The notes beneath the pieces were generated by a model. That model was not told the DNA's origin. It searched no databases and saw only the letters and a list, made by a program, of their open reading frames with translations. Both the position numbers and the translations under genes were made by a program. Source: Iris pallida (Eukaryota > Streptophyta > Magnoliopsida > Asparagales > Iridaceae). Taken from it: DNA of 64,000 nucleotides. Positions 22,979-32,937 of the stretch are shown one piece after another (position 1 is the stretch's first letter; every line of letters begins with the position of its first letter). The stretch spans positions 1 to 64,000 of the forward strand of contig JANAVB010004111.1 of assembly GCA_029216955.1 (NCBI GenBank), in the 5' to 3' direction.

Positions 22979-23567
22979 TTAAGGTCCAACATCGACATGA
23001 GGAGGAAAATTTTTTTCCTTATTGTCAATATATAAGGTTTCCTCTATGTCTATGTCGTCTTTATATTGATGACTTTGATTATCAGAAGATAAAGTCATTC
23101 TTTCAATAAACTTGACAGCCATATACTCGAAAAGAAAATCTTCATTGATATCAAAAAGTACAGAATGATCAATATTTACATCATTTACAATTTGACTCCT
23201 ATGCTTCGGATTAATCACTAGTGGATTATCATCCGTCTTCTTTGTAGATTTGCCAAGATTGACAATCAAAGGAGGTTCTGGATCATTCGTACGAAATGTA
23301 CGCCCTTTGACTTTGATCACAAGAGGTTGAACTTGGCTTTTAACATGAACATTTACTGATTCCTTAGATGAAGCTTGAGTTCTTCCTTTAACCTTGATCA
23401 TCAAAGGTTGATTGTTGACAGGTTGGGGTTAGATTCGCCCTTTGACTTTGATATTCAAAGGTTGCTCTTCTGGCGGATCTTCGTTAATAGACTAATCTTC
23501 AGCAGATGATTGATCTTCAGCCATATCTGATATCTCTTTCACATGCTCTTGTTTGTAAAGCCTTGAG
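22979..23567 (-). pseudogene. Tat-1 protease-RT linker with Lys-rich repeats
   Basis: The minus frame 22979-23404 and its upstream extension repeat a motif like PLVIKVKGRT or PLMIKVKGRT, spaced about 20-30 residues. Ogre elements have a spliced segment between protease and RT; stops at 23568 (TGA) and 22979 bound this one, so part may be an intron. Tat-2 has the equivalent repeats (LKIWLKGKPPQ) at the same place. Confidence 0.6.
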
Positions 23568-26500
23568 TCAGAAAAAATAGGCTTCAACACCTTTGAAAGG
23601 ATTGATATCAGCAAACTCAGTCTTCACAACCCCTTGGGGATCCACATACTTGAAGCATTGGTGGAGAGTCGAAGGTACGATGTTATGCTCATGTAACCAT
23701 GGTCTTCTAAGGAGAATATTGTAGGATACGTCTGAGTTAATAACATAAAATGTTGCCATAGTTCGAAGATCACCAATCTGAATCTTCAGACGAATCTTCC
23801 CCAGTGGTTTGCTCTTTCCAGAGTTGAAACCAACTATTGTGGTACTAGTGTAAGTCAGATCACTAGTAGGAATCCTCAATGGTCTTAGCATACTTTGAAG
23901 AATTATGCTAATGGAAGACCCAGGATCAATGTAAATTCTGTCAACTTCAATAGATTCAATACACCCAGTGTAACACAAAGGCCTATCATGCTTGTTATGC
24001 TTCAACAGCATATCTTCTTGTGTGAAGGTGATGTTTGGAATTGCTTCCATCACACTATGACATTGTGGGCATGATATTGGTATATTGTTAGGAGTTTTGA
24101 GTTGAGCTAAGCAGGAATCAGCTTGCAGCAAAGCTTCACTCAAAGTTTTGCGGCTTTCTTTATAAAGGCGAAGCAACTCGAAGATAGATAATCTAGCCGG
24201 AGTATTAGCTAACTGGGCTAGAATATCAAATTTGTAGGGTTTCATCATTACCCCATGATTAGAAGTAGATTTCAACGGGACATCGAAGCGTACCGCTTTC
24301 TGTTTTCCCTTTTCAACCACAGCAGGAGCAATAGACGGTTGAGTTGATGGTGTTTCAACATTCTCAGCTTCCTTGGAGGATCCCTCATAATCTTTGTGGT
24401 ACTCTTTTCCAGATCTTATACCAGCAAAAGTTTTTTCTTCAGACTCAGAAGAAGGAAGTACCATATTGCAGGATTTAATCTTCCTTTCCTTAGCCTTCTT
24501 CTTGTGAGGATTGTTATGAGGAACCTCAGAACCCAATCCAACAGTGGATTTTTGATTTTGAATTTGTAAAGGAAGTCGTATCCCCTTATCATAATTTAAA
24601 CCTTCTGCCTTTTGAAAGTCATAACCCATCTTCTTCATGAGAAGGATAGATTGCTGACTGTACAAGTGAGTAGGCAGTGGACTTTCAACAGGTGATTCCA
24701 TAGAGGAAGAAGAAAAGATCTCTGTGACTACAGGAGAATGAGGAATAACCATCTCTGCAGCTACGGAAGAAAAAAGATTCGAGATACGAGAAAAAATCCC
24801 TGTAGGAGCCTTTTCATAAGCAGCGAAGACTTATTGTGCCCTGTATAAGGGAACACTATTCATGGCTAGCCACTGCTGATGAGTAAGCTTGAGCTTGGTA
24901 GGAGGAGCTAGACTTGGAGGACATATGTTCAATCCTCTTAGTCTATCTTCTAAAGGAATGCCATCCCATAGATGATCTAAATCATCAGGATCTGGAATAA
25001 CATGAGAAATTATGTTGCAGATTTTGACGTTCTTACCCTTCTTAGATTTTGAAGTTTTACCTTCATCTTCTATTTCATGTATTAAGTCAGGATGTACCCA
25101 CATAATTTCACCATTCTTTAATATAAGAGGCAACAATCCTTCATTTTTCTCCCTAGCAGGCGGGATATTCAGAATCTTCATCGTCGCCTTCGAAATTGGG
25201 ACAATTCCATTTGGTACTTGTTGTGGAGGAAAATCTCCAAATTGAAGAGAAACCATATTGGTTGTAACCGTATGGTCATCATTGGTTAAAGCAATGGCAC
25301 CACCATTTATCAGTTCTTGGATTTTCTTCTTCAAAACATAGCAAGCACTGGTAGGATGATTAATGTATCTATGATAGATACAATATTTGGGATTGTCAGT
25401 CAGATTCACTTCATTAGGCCTCTTTGGCTCCGGAATCTGGAGTTTGCCACTCTTCACCAGACATTGGAATATCCCTGGGATATCACTTTCGTCAAAAGAG
25501 TATTCTTCTTTTGGCCTGAAAGATTTCTGATTATTCGACGTCGTTTTATTCTTGGAAAGATTGACCATAAGAGTGTCTTTTCCTTTCATATTACGATTGC
25601 CGAAATTATTACCAGGATTACCTTTCTTTCCTTTATCCTCAGAGGCGAAAATCATCCTATGTTCACGAGCCAACCTACCATTGGTCTCGGCAAAAACTGC
25701 TGCTATGATAAACGAAGCCCAATCTGTGAATTAGGAACCCGTGAAGATAGTGATGGATGGTCGTAGATTCATCTTACATGTATCAATCAGCGCTGAATCT
25801 GGCATACCAGGGGGCATCTTTAAAGTCGCCTGTCGGAAACGTTCAATAAACGTTCGAGTATCTTCTTTCTCCTTTTGCTTGATTTCTATTAAGGAGGACA
25901 TGTTCATGTCCATACCTCCCTCATAGAAACGGGAGAGAAACATTGCCTTAAATTCGTCAAAAGACGAAATACAATTGTCGGGTAAACTACGATACCAGTC
26001 GTAAGCTGAACCCGTCAAGCATCCAATGAATACTCGAGTGAGAAGAGCATCATTTTTCTGCAAATGTACAGTCATAATATCAAAGTAATTGATACACTGA
26101 CTAGGAGAAGCCTTTTCATCAAACAATACCATGGACTGTGGCTTGAATTTTGGTGGAAAGGGTACATCATTCCAATAAGGAGGATAAGTTTGCTTAATCC
26201 CTAACCTCTGGAGTTGATCCTTTTGCTTCAAAACTTCAAACTGTGCTTTGAGCTCACGCACTGCTTGAATGGCTTCGCTGGTTTGTGGAAGCACATTTGA
26301 TTGAAAAGTTGTTGGTTGTACCGTAATCCCCACCGGAGATGGTACATCTTCTGGAATAATGGGATCTGGAGATGCAGAATTTTGGTTAACAGTAGGCTCT
26401 TGGATATTCAAAGGTATATCAACCCCTTGGCTATCTTGAGTTGGTGCTGCTGCCTGAACCGGTGTTACAATTGTTGGTTGAGCAGTTTGCTGAGCCGTTA

Positions 26501-27234
26501 TTATCTGGTGCATGCTTTGTATCATGTTAAGCATGTCTTTCAATGATTGCTCAACAGCAGTGAGACGTTGTTCTGTATTAACAGATGACGTCTCTGGTTC
26601 ATCTCCAATAGCGCAGGAATTAACCTCTTTTGAAGATACAGAAGGATTAGTATAGAAGTATGAATCAACACTATCAGTTTCGGACTCAAGAGATTGAGTA
26701 CCCCCAGCTTCAGAATCAGAAGTCTGCAATTGTCTTTGTCTTCTTGATCGAGTATTCTGATATACTCCTTCAAAAGAATCAAGAAGTCTGTTGAATTGTT
26801 GTTGACCTGGGGTTTGGGACGTGTTCCGTCTAGGACGTCGTCCTCTGTTGGTGTGAGATGCCATGTTGACTGACGCATATGACAACTTATCAGCTTGTTG
26901 TTGGGGTGCATTAAAATTCAATCGATCAAAAACTGACCGTCTGGAAGCCGAGCAACAACATTTGATCACAATCTGATGACACTCACAGTGATGATTTTCT
27001 TGGGGGAGCGTCACGGGAGATTGTCTATTTTTACGCTTTTGCATTAGCAATTTACGTAAATCAGAAGGAGTAGAAGGATTAGTCTTCTTTATTACATTTG
27101 GGGTAGCAAAATGTTTAGTCCCTTGTGTATAAAGAAGATTACTGGCTGCATTCGCAGAACCAAACTGTACATTTCTACGCGTTTGGAGTTGTGTACGTAA
27201 ATCTTGAGATTTTTGAGCACGAAGGACTCCATTT
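23568..27234 (-). pseudogene. gag-pro: Tat-1 gag-protease, interior B
   Basis: One frame with in-frame TAA stops at 25731 and 24831. The N-terminal part has an SVFDRLNF motif and a long low-complexity region. The gag domain follows (FPPKFKPQSMVLFDEKASP, AYDWYRSLPDNCISSFDEFK, FIERFRQATLKMPPGMPDSAL). The 24831-25673 part has the Tat-type CIYHRYINHPTSACYVLK pseudo-zinc knuckle. Protease at about 23900-23570 has the active-site segment YIDPGSS and then LLRRPWLHEH. The stop at 25731 falls where Tat-2 has an uninterrupted reading. Between ORF1's stop and the gag start the frame differs by one base and no gag ATG is obvious. Confidence 0.88.
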
Positions 27235-27993
27235 TCATTGCGTGTGATTTACAGGTTTGGTACTTTGCGTAGAGCAGTATAAGAAGGTTGTTGGTTCTAC
27301 TGAAGCTTTATCAACAACATTTTTATGCTGTATGCATTTAGGTACATTCACATCAGATGTAAAAATATCGTTGCAAATTTTATCCACACTGTCACAGACA
27401 TGAGACTTACCTTTACGCGTGGAGCGTAAAAATTGATTATCTACCACGTCACAGACGGGAGATTTTCCTTTACGTGAAGAGCGTAATTTTTGTGTGTCTA
27501 CCACGTCACAGACGGGAGACTTATTTTTACACTTAGAAGCACAAGCATTAGAGTCTGTCTCATTACAAATGGGAGACTCGTTCTTATGCACTGAGTGTAA
27601 AATTTGGTTTTTACCCACTGGGCGTAAAACCTGATTATCTTCACCATCACAGACGGAAGATAACTTGCCACACTTAGAGTGCAACGCTGAAGTAAGGACT
27701 GTCTCGTTACGAACGGGAGCCCCTACGACAGGAGTGGGAAGAATTCCCTTGCCCTCAGAAGCAACAGAGAGATCAAAAGCTATTTTGGATTTAGGAATCC
27801 AAACTTTTCGTGCTTTGCGAGATTTTTGAACATTGGAGCGGCGAGAACCACCCCCAGTTCGGAGCATTTCTTCATAAGCAGTCTGGTCGAAGTGTGCAAC
27901 CAGAGTCTTCTTTGTCGATCCAATCGACACATCATCATATTGAGCAATTGCCTCCTCGTCAGAGGAGAAGGCCTTCCCCAGCAGAGTCGCCAT
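27235..27993 (-). CDS. Tat-1 ORF1 (252 aa), start codon overlapping the PBS
   Basis: The most likely ATG (27993-27991 on the minus strand) shares its last two bases with the PBS, giving MATLLGKAFSSDEEA. It continues with a conserved block (KTLVAHFDQTAYEEM, KARKVWIPK) that also occurs in Tat-2 (KILVVRFNQQAYEES). The C-terminal half contains about five imperfect cysteine repeats of the SPVCDVVDNQFLRSTRKG type, encoded around GCGTAAA-like DNA. ORF1 upstream of gag is a known Ogre feature of unknown function. The longer frame reaching into the LTR (from 28116) is less likely. Confidence 0.7.
   Translation of the reverse strand: MATLLGKAFSSDEEAIAQYDDVSIGSTKKTLVAHFDQTAYEEMLRTGGGSRRSNVQKSRKARKVWIPKSKIAFDLSVASEGKGILPTPVVGAPVRNETVLTSALHSKCGKLSSVCDGEDNQVLRPVGKNQILHSVHKNESPICNETDSNACASKCKNKSPVCDVVDTQKLRSSRKGKSPVCDVVDNQFLRSTRKGKSHVCDSVDKICNDIFTSDVNVPKCIQHKNVVDKASVEPTTFLYCSTQSTKPVNHTQ
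27975..27992 (-). other. PBS of Tat-1 interior B
   Basis: The minus strand reads TGGCGACTCTGCTGGGGA, four bases inside LTR3. The identical 18 bases occur in Tat-2 (40638-40655). It resembles the tRNA-Arg PBS reported for Ogre elements; the tRNA match itself was not checked. Confidence 0.85.
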
Positions 27994-27996
27994 TTT

Positions 27997-29091
27997 TGTT
28001 TCACTTAACAAAATGCCTGGAAATCGGATTTTGGAAATAAAATGAGAAAAAGTACAAGAAGTACAAATTTGATTCTGGGAAGTATTGCTATAGAAGTCTG
28101 ATCTATAAATGATCACTTTGTTCCTTCGACCATACGATGATGATGAAGATTACTGCTAGAAGATGAACAATTGGAAGAACTAAGTCACCAGAAAGGTATC
28201 GACGCACTTGGGCACTGATGGCGAGGCCGAATGCTTTTCTGCTTTGCTTCACTCTGTTCTGGAAGAAAAGTTGAAGAAGAATGCTCCAAAAAATCAAAGT
28301 CTCTGGGCTCTGATCTCTATGTATTCTCCCTTTTCTCTCTGTCTGTCTATATGAGAAAAATCAGTCTATTTATAGACTTGGCTTCTTGTGCGTAAAAACT
28401 CAGCAAAAGTTCCGTCTTTACGCTAAAAACTGCCACCCATGACCGAAGTCATCCTTTGCATACGTTGACACGTGTCCCATCATTTCAATAAGAATAGGAT
28501 GCACGTACACACGTTCTTCGAGATGTGTGGCATGAAGGCCATGTAGGCAAACCACGTTCTGAATTGGAATAGGGCATAAAAATAATCCAAATATACCCTG
28601 AGCGTAGAGTAGTAGACTAGGCGTACAATAGCCTTGATGTAGACTTCCCGTGTAAAGTGGTTGTTAAATAACCTTGAGCGTAAAAGTAGCCCAAATAAAC
28701 CTTACGCACACGTCAACCGTTGAGCGTAAAAACTCGTATAGTCTCCGTGCGTAAAAGAAGCCATATTATGAGCGTAAGATGGCTCAGTCCACATACTAAA
28801 CGACAAATGGGCCTTTGTGTAAAACAAATCCCTTTGATTTCTGTGATATATGCCATCATTAAATCTTCATGTCAGACTTTGCATTAAATGCAAGACTTGA
28901 CAGCTTTGTCCAGCGTAAAAGTGGCTAGCCTGTCTTGGGCGTAAAACCATTAGCTTTGACCCGGGCGTAAAATGATTAGCCTGCTTCAGGCGTAAAGTGA
29001 TTAGCCTATCTTTGGCGTAAAGTGTATCAATTTGAATGGAATGAATCATCTCTTTGACTCATTCTTATGAAACACTTTTTACGCTCCTACA
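27997..29091 (-). repeat. Tat-1 LTR3 (outer 5' LTR)
   Basis: Complete LTR (1095 bp) with the same ends and content as LTR1. Sense TATAAATA at plus-strand 28367-28374, leaving roughly 370 bp from the box to the LTR end. It is followed by the ATGCC duplication. Confidence 0.93.
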
Positions 29092-29096
29092 ATGCC
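29092..29096. repeat. Target-site duplication ATGCC, right copy
   Basis: Identical to 8290-8294; beyond it the copia RNase H resumes in the correct frame. Confidence 0.92.
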
Positions 29097-30392
29097 ACCG
29101 CTGCAGTCGTATGGTTATCGTAATATATCGGGATTGTCGATATCTGTGCCCCAACCACTGGAAGATCATACATGAGCTTCCGAAGCCATTTTGCTTCATC
29201 CGCTGCGGTATCAAGTGCAAAGAACTCAGATTCCATAGATGACCACGAGAGCATAGTCTGTTTCTTCGACTTCTACGATATAGCAGCTTTACCTATTATG
29301 AAAATGAATCCACCTGTGGACCTCTCGCTCTCCAACTCTGAGCACCAGCTGGCATCACTGAAGCCTTCTACTACTGGCGGCTCTCCGCTGAAGTGTAGTA
29401 TAAATGTCTAAGTATTCTTGAGATATCTCATAACACACTTCACAGCTTTCCAGTGCTCAACTCCTGGATTGCTTGTGAAACGACTCAGCATTCCCACGAC
29501 GAAAGCTATGTCAGGCCTAGTGACAGTAGTAGCGTACATCAAACTCCCGATGACGCTAGCGTACTCCAATTGCCTGACGCTTTCCTTCGAGTTTGGCTCC
29601 AGCTTCTGGTCACTTCGGTACAACATATCAATAATAGAAAGATTATGATACCTGTAGCGAGTGAGCATCTTCTCAATGTAATGAGATTGTGATAGTGCCA
29701 ATCCAGTATCTGTCCGAATGATTTTAAGTCCAAAGATAACATCAGCAACCCCCAAGTCCTTCATACTGAACTTTGTCGAAAGGAACTTCTTTGTCTCCGT
29801 GACACAGCTTATATCCGTACCTAGGATTAGCATGTCGTCCACGTACAGACAAACGATGACTCCTCTTCCGTCAAATTTTTTTGTATAGACACACTTGTCT
29901 GTTTCGCTGACTCTGTAGCCATTTGATCTTATGACTTTGTCGAACTTCTCATGCCATATTTTGGGAGCTTGCTTTAAGCCGTACAGAGATTTTACCAACT
30001 TGTAGACTTTTCTTCAAGACCTCTGACGACAAATCCTTCTGGTTGTTGCATATAAATTTTTTCGGTCAACTCACCATTCAGGAATGCCATTTTCATATCC
30101 ATCGATGTATCACCAGCTTGTGTATTGCTGTAAGTACAATTAACAATCTGATGGTTGTCATCCGGGCTACTAGAGCATAGGTGTCAAAATAGTCGATCCC
30201 CTGCTTCTGAGAAAACCCCTTTGCCACTAGCATGGCATTAAACATGTCAATGGTTCCATCAGCTTTCATCTTCTTCTTGAAGATCCACTTGCATCCGATG
30301 GGTTTTGCTCCTTCAGGTAAATCAACCAACACCCAAGTGTTATTGAAAGTGATTGAGTCAATTTCATTATCTATCGCCTCTTTCTGGAACAT
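29092..30392 (-). pseudogene. pol: Copia reverse transcriptase and N-terminal RNase H
   Basis: RT starts in the 30093-30392 frame (IGCKWIFKKKMKADG, GFSQKQGIDYFDTYALVAR) and continues in 29408-29998 with KSLYGLKQAPKIWHEKFDK and YVDDMLILGTD. RNase H follows to the insertion point (ERSTGGFIF, SWSSMESEFFALDTAADEA). Frame changes around 30000-30092 break the gene. The family-typical FDTYAPV reads FDTYALV here. Confidence 0.88.
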
Positions 30393-30942
30393 CTCTGGTC
30401 TTCATCGCCTCATCATATGTAAGCGGACTTGCTTCATCATATGTAAGCGGACTTGCTTCCACATGATAGGTGACGAAGTCATCTCCGAAATTCTTTGGTC
30501 TTCTCGCTCGCTTCGTCGATGGCTTAGCGAGTTCTGGTTCAATTGTTGTCTCCTCACCAACAACTTTATCTTGGACTATCGGCTCGTTGAAGATCTCAGT
30601 CTCCTTTGCACCTTCATCATTCTCTAGAATGTTCGTAAGAACAATGTTCTTGTATCTTGTAAACTTATCTTCAAAGTATTCTGTATCGCGAGATTCGATG
30701 ATATGATTTGATTCAATATTAAGGAATCTTCGAGCATCACTCTTCTCGGCATACCCCAATTAGATCGTCTTCGTAGTCATTGTTCCCAGCTTCTGAACCT
30801 TCAGATCTGGGAGCTTGACATAAGCCAGACAACCCCACACTCGAATGACATTCAAGTTAGGTCTGACTTTGACCCAGAGTTCATGAGGAGTTATATCCGA
30901 AGTTGTATATGGCACTCTATTCAGAATAAATGTGACCGTCAA
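30367..30942 (-). pseudogene. Copia integrase C-terminal remnant
   Basis: Contains the copia integrase tail: ILNRVPYTTSDITPHELW, VWGCLAYVKLP and then GYAEKSDARRFLNIES. The integrase zinc finger and catalytic core that should lie between protease and this part are absent, since only about 65 bp separate it from the protease frame. A 24 bp coding duplication gives EASPLTYD twice near 30420. A stop interrupts the frame at 30760. Confidence 0.82.
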
Positions 30943-31007
30943 TGTAGCTTCTCCCTAGTAGCATTTCGGAAGGCCTGCAGTTAACAACATCGAGTTCATC
31001 ATTTCTA

Positions 31008-31217
31008 TTAATGTTTTGTTACTTTTTCAGAAGTTGTCTGGTACGTGACGAACCATTCTTTGCCAGAGCAGACATGGCAGGTCGCACCAGTGTCTATCCA
31101 CCAGTCAGAGTCAGCCCCCACAGCTGTGACCTGAGCAATCATAGCAACAATGTTAGAAACCATGAAAACCTTGCTAGGCTCACCTTGCTCAGCTTGTTTG
31201 GGCTTGGATTTAAGCAT
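31008..31217 (-). pseudogene. Copia protease remnant
   Basis: DWWIDTGATCHVCSGKEWF has the aspartic protease DTGA active-site motif of copia polyproteins, at residues 37-55 of a 69-codon frame that overlaps the gag C-terminal frame. Confidence 0.82.
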
Positions 31218-32037
31218 TCACTCTTATAGTGGCCCTTCTTGCCACAGTTGAAGCAAGTCACATGGGACTTGGACTTCTGTTGCTTGAATGAAGCACCCTT
31301 CACTTTCAGATTAGTGGAGTCCTTCTTCTTTTGATGAGAAGTCACCTGCTTTCCCTTGAACTCTCTTGTTTGCACCAAGTTGGCCTTAGCCAGTTGTTTG
31401 GACAGAGAGTCCATCTTCTGTTGAGATCGCATTTCGTCCTCAACGTGGATCTCTTGTAGAAGATCTTCCAAGCTAATGTCCAGCTTCTTCCGATGCATTC
31501 TAGCATAGAAGTTGCTCCAACCAGCAGGAAGATTCGAGACTATCCCTCCAACGATAAACTTGTCGACGAAGGACATCTTTTCGTCATCCAACTTCTGGCG
31601 CAACTTAATGAATTTCTTCACTTGAGGTAGCATCGCCATCTCGCCTTCGAAGAGCCACTTGTGGTACTTCTCGACGATGAAAATTTTAGACCTGTTCTCA
31701 TCATCTTCATATAGCTAACCCAAAGAATCCAGATCTCTTTGGCCTCCACCTTCTTGGAATATGACTCTGCCAGAGAGTCTTCCATAGAATTGAGAATCAG
31801 CAGTTTACAGATGTTGTTTTCTCTCTTCCAATTGCTCTGCTTGACGAGTGCAGCAGCAATAGCATCTGCAGTTCCTCCTTCTGGAATCGTCGGTTCATCC
31901 TTAATCAACACATGGTCTACGTCCACGGGTTGAAGATTAAGGGTGACCTTCCTCTTCCAGATTTGGAAATGTTCTCCGTCGAATTTCTCCAACTTGTTAA
32001 AGCTGGTATCGATGAGAGAAGCACGAGAGTTTTCCAT
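31139..32037 (-). pseudogene. gag: Copia gag
   Basis: The N-terminal frame (31618-32037) starts MENSRASLIDTSFNKL and has FDGEHFQIWKRKVTLNL, typical of copia gag. A frameshift near 31630 leads to 31139-31639, which carries the zinc knuckle CFNCGKKGHYKSEC. The frameshift and the missing integrase core make the element non-autonomous. Confidence 0.88.
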
Positions 32038-32404
32038 CTTCTAATCTTGCTTCGAGATTGTTATTCCTGAGGCATAATTTTCGATGGAAAATAGAGAATC
32101 GAAATAGTTGTCAAAATAGCAACAACGTTTTGTAGCAACACTTCAAAAAAGGTGCACTACAGAGGTCCTTGGAGGATTCTGGGTAACAAAAATCTAAAGA
32201 GATTTCGTTACAACAATAAACAAATGTAGAGCTTCTTTTAGGAAGGTACAAATCGAGTTGCTAGTAGCAGCAACGATGAAAGCCCACAAGAAGTTTATGA
32301 TTATATCAGATAAGAAGAGAAGGAAAGAAGAAAGAGAAAGGCAGCTTTGCTGGGGTGATCAGATCACCGTTGCTCAAAGCAAGATTTGCCTATATACGAT
32401 CCGC
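32038..32404 (-). other. Copia leader and distal LTR portion, boundary unresolved
   Basis: Between the gag start and the LTR part shared with 6534-7046. No standard PBS is seen, so the LTR end cannot be placed. Minus-strand CGTATATAGG lies near 32393. No coding sequence is supported. Confidence 0.5.
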
Positions 32405-32937
32405 TTCCAGGAACTAGCAAGTTCTAAAGAACTTCTGGAATGCTCGTCAGTCAATATTTGAGACTTGAACGTGCTTTCTGGACTTTACGGACTCCTTTAA
32501 CTCTCTTATTGGTGCATCTTTCAAAGGAGGCCAAGGAGCTCTATTTATAGAGTGGAGTGAGACTTCACCTCTTCTCCTATCTGATGTGGGACTAAAATAC
32601 CAATACTCAAAAATAGAGTTTGATATTTTAGATCATCCCACAATCAACATAGAAGTGTGCCATTTTAGGCCTACCCTCCGAACACTCCCGTGCATGCACG
32701 AGACATCCTGGAGTCCGTGTCCGAGTCCGAGTCCGCACAACAAAAATCAACTTGCATCCTTGTTGGAATTAATCATTTTTTCTTCTAGGAAAATACTCCC
32801 ACATGGCACACACTTGTGCCCTACCACACCTCATGTGCACACCTCAACACAAGCAATGCATTATATTGAGATACTTACCATTTGGTGTAGCCGATATGGG
32901 ACTATCTTTCCTAGTCTAAAGACAAAAAACACCAACA
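32405..32937 (-). repeat. Copia 5' LTR (part matching the 3' LTR remnant)
   Basis: Closely similar to 6534-7046, ending at the same TGTTGGT minus-strand start. A palindromic TATA region (minus CTCTATAAATAGAG, box at plus 32542-32549) is shared by both copies. The left limit is only where similarity to the truncated copy stops. Confidence 0.85.

Larger units (their letters stand above)
8295..29091 (-). mobile_element. Tat-1: Ty3/gypsy Tat-lineage (Ogre-like) composite with three LTRs
   Basis: Three about 1.09 kb LTRs (8295-9389, 15096-16187, 27997-29091) alternate with interior A (5.7 kb) and interior B (11.8 kb), and one ATGCC duplication encloses the whole. Tat assignment rests on a second, archaeal/plant-type RNase H (aRNH) after the usual gypsy RNase H, an ORF1 before gag, an about 18 nt PBS TGGCGACTCTGCTGGGGA resembling the tRNA-Arg type described for Ogre, and antisense genes between pol and the 3' LTR, as described for Grande/Retand-type relatives. 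Interior B carries the full set of domains but is broken by stops and a frameshift. Confidence 0.92.

Noticed and set aside
27994..28116. N-terminal extension of Tat-1 ORF1 into the LTR (start at 28116)
   Set aside because: The homologous block in Tat-2 begins at the PBS; the extension is not conserved and MATLLG is the better start.
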